From Anaerostipes sp. (GTDB lineage: Bacteria > Bacillota > Clostridia > Lachnospirales > Lachnospiraceae), in NCBI GenBank assembly GCA_028704435.1, contig JAQWFL010000009.1:1-64000 (forward strand): 64,000 bases of DNA, given 5' to 3'. Below are positions 1-9,763 of the stretch, one piece after another. A program made the translations under genes and the position numbers. How positions within the stretch are numbered: position 1 is the stretch's first letter; each line of letters begins with the position of its first letter. The notes under the pieces are model-generated. The model did no database searches, had not been told where the DNA came from, and saw nothing but the letters and a program-made list of their open reading frames with translations.

Positions 1-95
1 TACCTGCACTTTTGAAATCGAAGCTGCAAGCTGCATAACCTGCTGAACATTGACAACTGAATAACTGCCAGATATTGAATTTTCAAGGTGCATAG

Positions 96-539
96 CTAAA
101 ATCTATGTGCGAAGTTTGAGTTAATAATATTAAAATCTTTTATCTCAATATTTACAGTTAATACATTGGCGGCACAAATAATATTTCCTTCTCCCATGCT
201 AATATGATTAGACATAATCACAGATGGATCAATTAAATTAGGAAAAGATAGTTTAGCGTTTTTTTTGCATGCTTTTACTATTTTCTTTCGAACTGATGCA
301 GAACCAATTGCCACAGCTACACCTATCTCATCGTGCTGTTCCAATAAATATCCCATTCCCCCTAGTACAGGATAGTTATTTATCATAATTCCTTGCTTTA
401 TATTATCATCAACATAACCTAGAATTTCATATTCATCTTTCAATTCATTTATTCTTTCGATTAGCCACTGAACTTCTCTTCCGAATCCGCCTGCTCCAAC
501 TATCACTAATCTTTTCTTTTCTTTACTCATACATTCCAT
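96..539 (-). pseudogene. PglD/NeuD-like sugar O/N-acetyltransferase, truncated before most of the left-handed beta-helix
   Basis: N-terminal Rossmann motif VIVGAGGFGREVQWLIE and start of hexapeptide region (ISMGEGNIICAANVLTVNIEIKDFNIIN), then stops after NSNFAHRF. Confidence 0.7.
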
Positions 540-2775
540 CCTTATTTTCTTTCCAAAAACATTCTACGCCTAAATCTTGCGGTGCTACAAATTCTAACTT
601 CTTATCATCACCCACAAATGCCATATTTCTACATGTGGTTTGGAATCTCTTCTTCATAATTAGTAAAGGAATATCATTAGGTGCACGGAATTCTGTTACA
701 TCTCCATTATCTCCTGCTAGTTCATCAGTATAGATAATCTCGTCCGCCATGGACTCTAATCCTAGACTCTCCACCTTGGCTCTTTGTACAATAGGATCTC
801 CATCGGTAATAATTCCAATACTCTTTTTTTGTTTGTGTAACTCAAAGAATAACTCCTTAACGCCATCATAAAGTTCAATATTAGGCTTATGAAATCTTAC
901 CGTTTCTTCACAAAGTTCCATCATTTCCTCTGAATAAACTCCTACTTCCTTTAATACGGTTTCAAATGGCGTCATTCCCTTTTCTAATGCAACACATAAT
1001 TTATTAAATACTTGAGGAATTTTCCTAAGCTTCGTCTTTCTTGCAACTTCATGATATCCACTTCTTAAGTAATCACGCTCTGAATACAGCGTATCATCTA
1101 AATCAAATATCACAGTGTCAATGGATGAATTCATTTCATACAAGTCAGTAAATGATGTAATTTCATAGATTGGTTGTTCTGCCTGATTCAGACAGACGCT
1201 TTTTTCAAACTGTCCAAAAACAATGTTATGATCTGCTGCATTGGGACGATATCCAATTGTCATTCCTAACATCATCTGGTACAGTGCTGCTGGTGCATCT
1301 GCGCCTGCCTTAATGGCAATGGTTGCATTATCTCCAAACCTTGGTTCCACTCTAATGTAGTAATTTCTTCCTGTTTTCTTCTGTTTCGTCATCTTAATGG
1401 TAAGAGGACCAACTGGGTGAAATGTCTGTATAATTCGCTTAACTTCAGTCTCAATTTGTTCATCGTTTACCACACGAAATCTGGATGTTTCCTGACCTCT
1501 CGTATTCTCACTCACTTTTGGAGTAATATAAATAGGTTTTCCTGAATAATCACAGAACACATCAATTTCATATAAGGTTCCTTCAATAAATGGTCGTACT
1601 AAAATTCGCTTATACTTTTCTGCTATATAGTACAAGTCCTTTCGATTATCAATCTTGATTGAATCAACAATGTTATCTCTTTCATCTAATATCTCCAACA
1701 GGCATGGATAATCCTCTTTATAATCTTGAATATAATGTACCTCCTGGGGGCTTAATACTCCACTGACACGGAAAAAATGTGCTGTCCAAATCTTATTGCT
1801 GCAAAATGTCACATGTTCCTCTTTTGATAAAAGAACCCTTGTTCCAACAGCTGCAAAATCATCCATTCGCTGTGATAGAAGAAAAATTTCCTGTTCATGA
1901 AAGGGAATCAATACTTCAATCTTCTCTTTTCTACAAATGGATAACAATTTTGTTATGTATCCATTTTCCCCTACCTTTGGTACCTCATATCTTTGGTGAC
2001 ATTTCAAAAGTGCCGGATCCTTCTCGTTTCTGCTGGCACCAACCAAGTATACGTCGGCTCCCATAACACCTGCTGCATATAGAAATGTTTCCATCAATTC
2101 AAGTCTATTTTCTGGTGATATAAATAAAATTCTTAGTTGTTTATCATGTTTGTATTTTGAAAATCTACGACGATTGGTGCCTCGAAATGCATCTGCAGTC
2201 ACAGACTCATAGGCATTAATTCCTGCTCTTGATATTACTTTTAAAAATGTATTTGCAATAATTTGAATATCCAGGAGAAAGGATACCTTTTCCACATATT
2301 GAATATCAAACTCAAATTTTTCTTCCCAGCTAATTGCATTTCGTCCATTGACTTGGGCAAGTCCTGTAAGTCCCGGTCTTACCTCATGTCGTCTCATTTG
2401 ACGGTGATTATAGACATCAATATATTGATTCAAAAGTGGCCTTGGACCTACAAAACTCATGTGTCCAAATAAAATATTAAAAAATTCTGGCAGTTCATCT
2501 AGACTTGTGGAACGAAGCATTTGACCAAATCTTGTCAATCGAATACTGTCTGGCAATAGTTCTCCATCTTCCCCTCTCTCATCTGACATGGTTCGGAATT
2601 TATACAAAGTAAATATTTTATTATGAAATCCAGGACGTTCCTGTTTAAAAATAACAGGTGTTCCTAATTTGAATCGAACCAAGATTGCAATCAACAGCAA
2701 AAATGGACTTGATACTATAATACAAATCAAGGAAAGTAAAATATCAAAAATTCTTTTTATAATATGCTGATACAT
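523..2775 (-). CDS. Fusion: bacterial sugar-1-phosphate transferase (PglC/WcaJ-like) + ATP-grasp-like domain + HAD-family hydrolase
   Basis: FKQERPGFHNKIFTLYKFRTM / DELPEFFNILFGHMSFVGPRPL / RPGLTGLAQVNGR; middle region with ATP-grasp features (YYIRVEPRFGDNATIAIKAGAD); C-terminal HAD motif IDTVIFDLDDTLYSERDYL and AFVGDDKKLEF. Confidence 0.85.
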   Translation of the reverse strand: MYQHIIKRIFDILLSLICIIVSSPFLLLIAILVRFKLGTPVIFKQERPGFHNKIFTLYKFRTMSDERGEDGELLPDSIRLTRFGQMLRSTSLDELPEFFNILFGHMSFVGPRPLLNQYIDVYNHRQMRRHEVRPGLTGLAQVNGRNAISWEEKFEFDIQYVEKVSFLLDIQIIANTFLKVISRAGINAYESVTADAFRGTNRRRFSKYKHDKQLRILFISPENRLELMETFLYAAGVMGADVYLVGASRNEKDPALLKCHQRYEVPKVGENGYITKLLSICRKEKIEVLIPFHEQEIFLLSQRMDDFAAVGTRVLLSKEEHVTFCSNKIWTAHFFRVSGVLSPQEVHYIQDYKEDYPCLLEILDERDNIVDSIKIDNRKDLYYIAEKYKRILVRPFIEGTLYEIDVFCDYSGKPIYITPKVSENTRGQETSRFRVVNDEQIETEVKRIIQTFHPVGPLTIKMTKQKKTGRNYYIRVEPRFGDNATIAIKAGADAPAALYQMMLGMTIGYRPNAADHNIVFGQFEKSVCLNQAEQPIYEITSFTDLYEMNSSIDTVIFDLDDTLYSERDYLRSGYHEVARKTKLRKIPQVFNKLCVALEKGMTPFETVLKEVGVYSEEMMELCEETVRFHKPNIELYDGVKELFFELHKQKKSIGIITDGDPIVQRAKVESLGLESMADEIIYTDELAGDNGDVTEFRAPNDIPLLIMKKRFQTTCRNMAFVGDDKKLEFVAPQDLGVECFWKENKDGMYE

Positions 2776-2787
2776 AATCGCTCCATT

Positions 2788-3921
2788 CTACTTTACCATC
2801 TTCTGAATAATCTCTATAATATGTTTCATGTCCTCTGGTGTATTCTTAATGTCACTTGGAAGACAAATACCCTTAGAAAATATTTCTTCACATACAGGCA
2901 CTTCTCCCTCGCTTCTATGAGAGAAAAACTCACAGTCTTTAAACACAGGCTGCATGTGTAATGGTTTCCATACAGGTCTGCTCTCAATATTTTCTTTTTC
3001 CAAAGCATCCATAATATCATTTACTGTAACCTTTATTTCTGGTTCTATGGTTATGCATGACAACCAAAAGTTAGGCTGGGCTTTCTCCCGTTCATAGGGA
3101 TTCATATTAATTCCATTAATATCTGAAAAGGCTTTTTCATAGGTTTCATATATTGCTTTTTTCTTTTGAATATGCTCTCCAATGTGCATGAGTTGACCTC
3201 TTCCAATTCCTGCAACAATATTAGACATACGGTGATTGTATCCAATCTCCTTATGTTCATAATGTCTCTCAGGTTCTCTTGCCTGTGTTGCCAAAAATAA
3301 CGCCTTCTTTGCATATGCTTCCTTCTTAGACGCTAACATTCCACCTCCAGAAGTTGTAATAATCTTATTCCCATTAAAAGAAAATGCTGCAAGTTCTCCA
3401 AAATTTCCAGTCTGCTTTCCCTCATAAAAAGCACCTAGACTTTCTGCTGCATCTTCTATGAGTGGCACCTTATACTCTTCACATATCTGCTGAATTTCTT
3501 CTATCTTCGCCGGCGTTCCATACAAGTGAACTAGAATCACTGCTTTGGCTTCTGGATGTGCTTGCAATGCTCTTTTTAAGGCTTCTGGTGACATATTCCA
3601 CGTTTCTGGTTCGCTGTCAACATATACAATCTTTCCTTTTTCGTATACAACTGGATTGGCCGTTGCTGAAAATGTAAAAGATGAACAGATGACTGTATCA
3701 CCCTGTTGAATATGAAGTAACTTTAATGCCAAATGAATGGCCGCTGTCCCTGCACTTAATGCTGTACAATATGGAATTCCTGTATAAGTTTCCATCTCCT
3801 TCTCAAATTCATTGACATTAGGTCCAAGGGGTGCAATCCAGTTGGTGTCAAAAGCTTCCTTTATAAATTTTTGCTCATCACCGTGCATTGTTGGCGATGC
3901 CATATAAATTCTTTTACTCAT
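2788..3921 (-). CDS. DegT/DnrJ/EryC1/StrS family PLP aminotransferase (PglE-like)
   Basis: LSAGTAAIHLALKLL, VPLIEDAAESLGAFYEGKQTGNFGELAAFSFNGNKIITTSGGGML. Confidence 0.92.
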   Translation of the reverse strand: MSKRIYMASPTMHGDEQKFIKEAFDTNWIAPLGPNVNEFEKEMETYTGIPYCTALSAGTAAIHLALKLLHIQQGDTVICSSFTFSATANPVVYEKGKIVYVDSEPETWNMSPEALKRALQAHPEAKAVILVHLYGTPAKIEEIQQICEEYKVPLIEDAAESLGAFYEGKQTGNFGELAAFSFNGNKIITTSGGGMLASKKEAYAKKALFLATQAREPERHYEHKEIGYNHRMSNIVAGIGRGQLMHIGEHIQKKKAIYETYEKAFSDINGINMNPYEREKAQPNFWLSCITIEPEIKVTVNDIMDALEKENIESRPVWKPLHMQPVFKDCEFFSHRSEGEVPVCEEIFSKGICLPSDIKNTPEDMKHIIEIIQKMVK

Positions 3922-3923
3922 AT

Positions 3924-5786
3924 CTATCTCCTAGCTTTTATTGTATACTCGGGAACAATCTTCTTTACAATACGACGAATATCATCCGATTCACTAAATG
4001 CTGCTTCTCTTAACTCTTCTAACATTTCATTCAATTCATCTTCATTAAGTTTCATTGGATGCCCAATAAAGATTCTCTGATTTTCTGTTTTATCTTGATT
4101 ACTTTCGTCAATCAAAAGTTCTTCGTATAGCTTTTCTCCCGGACGCAGTCCTGTATATTCAATCTGAATATCTTCTCCTAAAATAAGTCCTGACAAACGA
4201 ATCATATTCTTTGCAAGATCAAGAATCTTCACTGGCTCTCCCATATCAAGAATAAATATCTCTCCACCCTTTGCATATGCTCCTGCCTGTAGAACAAGGC
4301 TTACAGCCTCTGGAATCGTCATAAAATATCGGATAATATCTGGATGAGTCACTGTTACCGGACCACCCTCTTCAATTTGCTTACGAAATAACGGAACTAC
4401 ACTTCCATTACTTCCAAGTACATTTCCAAAACGAACCGCTACAAACTCTGTATTTGAATGCTCATTATAACTTTGAATTATCATTTCACAAATTCTTTTC
4501 GATGCACCCATAATATTAGTTGGTCTTACTGCCTTATCTGTGGATATCATAACCATCTTCTTTACCCCTAAAAGATCAGCTTCCTTCACCACATTTAAAG
4601 TACCAAATACATTATTTCGAATGGCATCACACGGGCTATCTTCCATTAATGGCACATGCTTATGGGCAGCTGCATGAAATACAATATCTGGCTTATACTT
4701 TTCAAATATGCTATGTATCCGTACTTGGTTCTGCACTGTTGCTATCAATATCTTTATATCAATGTTTGAATGATTCCTCTGTAATTCCATCTGAAGGTTA
4801 TACACATTATTCTCGTAATTATCAAGAATAATCAACTGTTTCGGCTTATTGTCCACAATCTGCCTGCAAAGCTCACTTCCAATGGACCCTCCTCCTCCAG
4901 TAACTAAAACGCATCTGTCTTTTACATAATCCATAATCAGATTCATGTTGGTTCGAACTACGTCTCGTCCAAGGAGGTCTTCAATCTTTACCTTACGAAT
5001 TTTAGATACGGTGACTTCACTGTTAATTAGCTGATAAATTCCAGGAAGTGTACTCATCTTACATTGGGTTTCTTTACAAATTTCGAGAATCTTTTTTCGA
5101 TTTTGTGTATCCATTGATGGAATTGCAAATATAATTTCCTCAATCTCATATCGAAGTGCTGCACGAACAATTTGCTCTCTTCCCCCTACTACTGGAATTC
5201 CAGCAAGCAAGGTTCCCTTTTTATTGGCATCATCATCAATAATACACAGCACTTTCTTATGTAAATAGCCACTTTCCTGAATCTCCCTTGCCATTAGATT
5301 TCCTGCTTCTCCTGCTCCGATAATCATCACTGGAATCTCACGTCTGTAAAGAGTTTTCTCAATTCCACTGTTCTTTGGTTTCGTCATACGAAGAACAAAG
5401 CGGGTTAAAAAAGACAGGATAATAAAAAAGATTCCGTAGATAACAGGGAAGCTTCTTGGAATATACCAATTCAGCAGATTTATTCCAATAAATTGGAACA
5501 TTACTGCTAAGAACGCCGCCTTAATCAAATCAACGAAATCATTAACTCCAGACAATCTCCAAAGCCTTGAGTATAAGCGATATGCCATAAACAATACCAG
5601 TGTACAAAATAAATTAAGAGGCAAATAACATACGACTGCTTTTAGCATCTCAGGGTCAATTCGACTGGGGAAAAATTCAAAACGCGCCAACAATGCCATA
5701 TACGATGACAAAATAACAATCACTACATCCGCTATAAATAATATAATAGCTCCCCGTTTTCTTTTTATATATCCAATCATTTTCAA
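3924..5786 (-). CDS. Membrane nucleoside-diphosphate sugar 4,6-dehydratase (PglF/CapD/WbpM-like)
   Basis: N-terminal TM segments; VLVTGGGGSIGSELCRQI; VFHAAAHKHVPLMEDSP; VMISTDKAVRPTNIMGASKR. Confidence 0.93.
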   Translation of the reverse strand: MKMIGYIKRKRGAIILFIADVVIVILSSYMALLARFEFFPSRIDPEMLKAVVCYLPLNLFCTLVLFMAYRLYSRLWRLSGVNDFVDLIKAAFLAVMFQFIGINLLNWYIPRSFPVIYGIFFIILSFLTRFVLRMTKPKNSGIEKTLYRREIPVMIIGAGEAGNLMAREIQESGYLHKKVLCIIDDDANKKGTLLAGIPVVGGREQIVRAALRYEIEEIIFAIPSMDTQNRKKILEICKETQCKMSTLPGIYQLINSEVTVSKIRKVKIEDLLGRDVVRTNMNLIMDYVKDRCVLVTGGGGSIGSELCRQIVDNKPKQLIILDNYENNVYNLQMELQRNHSNIDIKILIATVQNQVRIHSIFEKYKPDIVFHAAAHKHVPLMEDSPCDAIRNNVFGTLNVVKEADLLGVKKMVMISTDKAVRPTNIMGASKRICEMIIQSYNEHSNTEFVAVRFGNVLGSNGSVVPLFRKQIEEGGPVTVTHPDIIRYFMTIPEAVSLVLQAGAYAKGGEIFILDMGEPVKILDLAKNMIRLSGLILGEDIQIEYTGLRPGEKLYEELLIDESNQDKTENQRIFIGHPMKLNEDELNEMLEELREAAFSESDDIRRIVKKIVPEYTIKARR

Positions 5787-5962
5787 TTCTCCTTATATTT
5801 TATTATACCACATCTAGCCTGCTCTCTATATTATTTCTAGAAAATATATTCCCCACAATTCAACTACTATTTTACTGTATGACTTTTTTTATGTCAATCA
5901 TGCAGTAAATACCATAAACGGCTTTCACAAGAAAAATTTTTAATAAAATTTCATATAACTGT

Positions 5963-6005
5963 AAAAAATCTACCGAAGAACATCTTTGTTCTCCGATAGA
6001 TTTTA
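5963..6005 (-). terminator. Intrinsic terminator downstream of purB
   Basis: AAAAATCTACCGAAGAACatcttTGTTCTCCGATAGATTTT inverted repeat. Confidence 0.7.
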
Positions 6006-6057
6006 TATCAGATGACATATTGCACATCAAGTTCACCATAACTCACTTGATTCAAAA

Positions 6058-7488
6058 TTATACGTTGATTTCTGCTGTCATTCCTAAACAGTCTTTATTC
6101 TCATCTAAAATTGGCTGAATAATCTCTGCCACAAACTCTTCTGTCTGCTGTGGTGCACGACCAACAAAGTTCTTAGGTTCCATAATAGACTCTAATTGTT
6201 CCATTGTCATTCCAAATGCAGGATCATTTGCAATTCTTTCTAATAAGTCATTATCCTTTCCTTCTTCTTTGACAACTTTTCCAGCAGCCATAGAATGGGT
6301 ACGAATTAATTCGTGTAATTCCTGACGATCTCCTCCTGCTTTTACAGCATCCATCATAATATTCTCTGTTGCCATAAATGGTAACTCTTTCATCAAACGG
6401 CTTTCAATTACCTTAGGATATACTACAAGTCCATCTACAACATTTAAATACAAGTCTAAGATTCCATCGATTGCCAAGAATCCTTCTGGTACAGAAAGAC
6501 GCTTATTGGCCGAATCATCCAATGTTCTTTCAAACCACTGTGTTGATGCAACTAGAGCTGGATTCATAGCATCTGCCATCACATAATCCGCTAAAGACGC
6601 AATACGCTCACTACGCATTGGATTTCTCTTATATGCCATTGCTGAAGATCCAATCTGATTCTTTTCAAACGGTTCTTCCACTTCCTTTAAGTGCTGCAAC
6701 AAACGAATATCATTGGAAAACTTGTGTGCAGACTGTGCAATTCCACTTAATACATTAACAACTCTAGAATCAACTTTTCTTGAGTATGTTTGTCCTGAAA
6801 CAGGCTGACATCTGGTAAATCCCATCTTTTGAGCAATCATTCCATCAATCTTTTTGATCGTCTCATGATCTCCTTCAAATAATTCCAAAAAGCTTGCTTG
6901 AGTTCCTGTGGTTCCCTTAGATCCAAGTAATTGCATATTATCAATTGCGTGATCTAAATCTTCTAAATCATATACCAAATCCATTAACCATAGTGATGCA
7001 CGTTTCCCAACAGTTGTTGGCTGTGCTGGCTGAAAATGTGTAAACCCAAGGGTTGGCATGTCCTTATATTCCATAGCAAACTTTGCTAATTCATTGATTA
7101 CATTGATAAGTTTTTTCTTCACTAATTTTAATGCTTCTGTCATAATAATGACATCTGTATTATCTCCAACGTAACATGAAGTTGCACCTAAGTGAATAAT
7201 TCCTTTTGCCTTTGGACACTGTACTCCATAAGCATATACATGAGACATAACGTCATGACGAACTAACTTTTCACGTTCCTTTGCAACATCATAATTAATA
7301 TCATCTGCGTTTGCTTTTAACTCATCAATCTGTTCTTGTGTAATGTTAAGTCCTAATTCCTTTTCTGTTTCTGCCAATGCAATCCAAAGCTTTCTCCATG
7401 TCTTAAACTTCTTATCTGGAGAAAAGATATACTGCATCTCTTTACTTGCATAACGCTCTGATAATGGACTTTGATATTTGTTATTCAT
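6058..7488 (-). CDS. purB: Adenylosuccinate lyase
   Basis: GSSAMAYKRNPMRSERI signature; lyase-1 family architecture; adjacent to purF and purC. Confidence 0.96.
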   Translation of the reverse strand: MNNKYQSPLSERYASKEMQYIFSPDKKFKTWRKLWIALAETEKELGLNITQEQIDELKANADDINYDVAKEREKLVRHDVMSHVYAYGVQCPKAKGIIHLGATSCYVGDNTDVIIMTEALKLVKKKLINVINELAKFAMEYKDMPTLGFTHFQPAQPTTVGKRASLWLMDLVYDLEDLDHAIDNMQLLGSKGTTGTQASFLELFEGDHETIKKIDGMIAQKMGFTRCQPVSGQTYSRKVDSRVVNVLSGIAQSAHKFSNDIRLLQHLKEVEEPFEKNQIGSSAMAYKRNPMRSERIASLADYVMADAMNPALVASTQWFERTLDDSANKRLSVPEGFLAIDGILDLYLNVVDGLVVYPKVIESRLMKELPFMATENIMMDAVKAGGDRQELHELIRTHSMAAGKVVKEEGKDNDLLERIANDPAFGMTMEQLESIMEPKNFVGRAPQQTEEFVAEIIQPILDENKDCLGMTAEINV

Positions 7489-7498
7489 AAGATTCTCC

Positions 7499-8926
7499 TT
7501 ATTTTTCGTAATTTCCTCGAATATCTTCTTTTGGTGGTTCCAATGGATATTTTCCTGTGAAGCATCCCTTACAAATAGGCAATCCTTCTACGATTTCAGA
7601 CAAACGTTCTTCTCTTAAATATCCCAAACTGTCTGCCCCTATCATTTGACAAATTTCATTGACGGAACGATTATAAGCAATTAACTGTTCTCTTGCCGGA
7701 ATGTCAGTTCCAAAATAGCATGGCCATAAAAATGGCGGAGAACTAATACGCACATGAACCTGTGCCGCTCCTGCATCCCGAAGCATAGATACAATACGAT
7801 CACTAGTTGTTCCACGTACAATGGAATCATCAATCATGATGACTCTTTTGCCTTTCACTGCTTCTGCTAACACATTAAGTTTCACCTTCACACTTGACTC
7901 TCGACTTCCCTGTCCTGGCTTAATGAAGGTTCTTCCCACGTAACTGTTCTTTACAAAAGCGGTTCCATATGGAATTCCTGATTCCAAAGAATATCCAAGT
8001 GCTGCTGCATTCCCCGATTCTGGAACACCTACTACAATATCTGCCTCTACTGGTGAATCCTGTGCTAGATATCTTCCTGATTGAATTCTGGAATGGTATA
8101 CACTTACTCCATCAATCTCGCTGTCTGGTCTTGCAAAATAAATATATTCAAATACACACCTTGCTGACTTTTCTTGTGGAAGGCACAAATCACAATCAGA
8201 CTTAATTCCATCCTTTGTAATTGTTACAATCTCACCTGGTAATACATCACGAATAAACTCTGCTCCAACAGTATCTAGTGCACAGCTTTCTGATGCCAAG
8301 ATATATGCATTGTCACGCTTTCCAATGCAAAGTGGTTTAAATCCATAAGGATCTCTTGCCCCTATTAACTTTCTTGGTGACATAACAATGAGAGAATAAG
8401 CACCTTTTATCTTCTTCATTGCCTTGGCAACAGCCTTCTCTACACTATGGGTATTGACACGTTCTCTGGCAATATGATACGCAATTGTCTCTGAATCAAT
8501 GGTTGTTTGAAAGATAGCCCCTGAATATTCAAGTTCTCCTCTTAATTCTTTTGCATTGATAAGATTCCCGTTATGGGCAAGGGCTAATGTTCCCTTGATG
8601 TAATTTAAAACCAACGGCTGTGCATTCTCAATGGTACTTTCACCTGCAGTAGAATATCGAACATGTCCAACCCCAATATCTCCACTTAATTCACTTAAAG
8701 AATCTGGCGTAAATACTTCATTACAAAGTCCCATTCCCTTTTTAGAATTTACAACTCCCTTAGGTCCATTGGTATCAGAGACTGCGATTCCACAGCTTTC
8801 CTGCCCTCTGTGCTGAAGCGCAAACAATCCATAATAAATGGTAGATGCTACGTCATTCCCGTCGAAATCGTACATACCAAATACGCCACATTCTTCTCCT
8901 AGTTTATCAAAATGTTCTCTACTCAT
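7499..8926 (-). CDS. purF: Amidophosphoribosyltransferase
   Basis: Internal CGVFG after propeptide (EECGVFGMYDFDG), GHVRYSTAG, PRPP motif VIMIDDSIVRGTTS. Confidence 0.97.
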   Translation of the reverse strand: MSREHFDKLGEECGVFGMYDFDGNDVASTIYYGLFALQHRGQESCGIAVSDTNGPKGVVNSKKGMGLCNEVFTPDSLSELSGDIGVGHVRYSTAGESTIENAQPLVLNYIKGTLALAHNGNLINAKELRGELEYSGAIFQTTIDSETIAYHIARERVNTHSVEKAVAKAMKKIKGAYSLIVMSPRKLIGARDPYGFKPLCIGKRDNAYILASESCALDTVGAEFIRDVLPGEIVTITKDGIKSDCDLCLPQEKSARCVFEYIYFARPDSEIDGVSVYHSRIQSGRYLAQDSPVEADIVVGVPESGNAAALGYSLESGIPYGTAFVKNSYVGRTFIKPGQGSRESSVKVKLNVLAEAVKGKRVIMIDDSIVRGTTSDRIVSMLRDAGAAQVHVRISSPPFLWPCYFGTDIPAREQLIAYNRSVNEICQMIGADSLGYLREERLSEIVEGLPICKGCFTGKYPLEPPKEDIRGNYEK

Positions 8927-8940
8927 TCTTTTGGACCTTT

Positions 8941-9645
8941 CTATAATCCTAATCTTCTGTATACTTCATCGTAAGCTTCTTCAACGTCACCCATGTCACG
9001 ACGGAAACGGTCTTTGTCTAGTTTTGCATTTGTCTCAGCATCCCATAATCTACATGTATCTGGTGAAATTTCATCTGCAAGAATTATTTCGCCTTTATAT
9101 CGTCCAAATTCAATCTTAAAATCAACTAATTTGATTCCAATCTTTAAAAATTCTTCTTTTAATACTTCATTTACTTTAAATGTATATTCTGTAATTGCAT
9201 CAATCTCTTCTCTCGTAGCTTTTCCTAACGCCAATGCATAATAATCATTGATAAATGGATCTCCAAGTTCATCATCTTTGTAACTAAATTCTAATGTAGG
9301 TTGAAGTAATTCAAATCCTTCTTCAATTCCTAATTTTTTAGAAAAGCTTCCTGCTGCAATATTACGAACAATAACTTCTAAAGGTACAATCTCAACCTTC
9401 TTTACAACAGTTTCTCTATCGCTTAGTTCTTGTACATAATGTGTTGGCACACCTTTTGTTTCGAGAATCTTAAACATATGGTTTGTCATACGATTATTAA
9501 CAACACCTTTTCCAACAATTGTTCCCTTCTTTTCTCCATTAAATGCTGTTGCATCATCTTTATAATCAACGATTAATAAGTCGGGATCTTCTGTTTTAAA
9601 TACTTTTTTTGCTTTTCCTTCATATAATAATTCTTGTTTTTCCAT
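8941..9645 (-). CDS. purC: Phosphoribosylaminoimidazole-succinocarboxamide synthase
   Basis: [43 protein letters not shown]; start placed at internal Met ([14 protein letters not shown]) of ORF 8941..9708. Confidence 0.96.
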   Translation of the reverse strand: MEKQELLYEGKAKKVFKTEDPDLLIVDYKDDATAFNGEKKGTIVGKGVVNNRMTNHMFKILETKGVPTHYVQELSDRETVVKKVEIVPLEVIVRNIAAGSFSKKLGIEEGFELLQPTLEFSYKDDELGDPFINDYYALALGKATREEIDAITEYTFKVNEVLKEEFLKIGIKLVDFKIEFGRYKGEIILADEISPDTCRLWDAETNAKLDKDRFRRDMGDVEEAYDEVYRRLGL

Positions 9646-9715
9646 GTCTAAACTCCTTTTTTTGCAAATACAGTTCCATTGAAATACTATCATATTTAAT
9701 TTATCCATGCAACGA

Positions 9716-9756
9716 TAAATGTCATGTAAATGCTAACAAAAATTAACATCTACATG
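9716..9756 (-). terminator. Hairpin between purC start and the GH3 gene end
   Basis: AATGTCATGTA-aATG ... CAT-cTACATGACATT inverted repeat. Confidence 0.55.
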
Positions 9757-9763
9757 ACATTGT

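Noticed and set aside
1779-2472. Plus-strand ORFs (1779..2066, 2263..2472) inside the fusion gene
   Set aside because: Short antisense shadow ORFs without family signatures.
9646-9760. Purine riboswitch upstream of purC
   Set aside because: The gap mainly contains a terminator-like hairpin of the neighbouring gene; no guanine or PRPP riboswitch core recognised.
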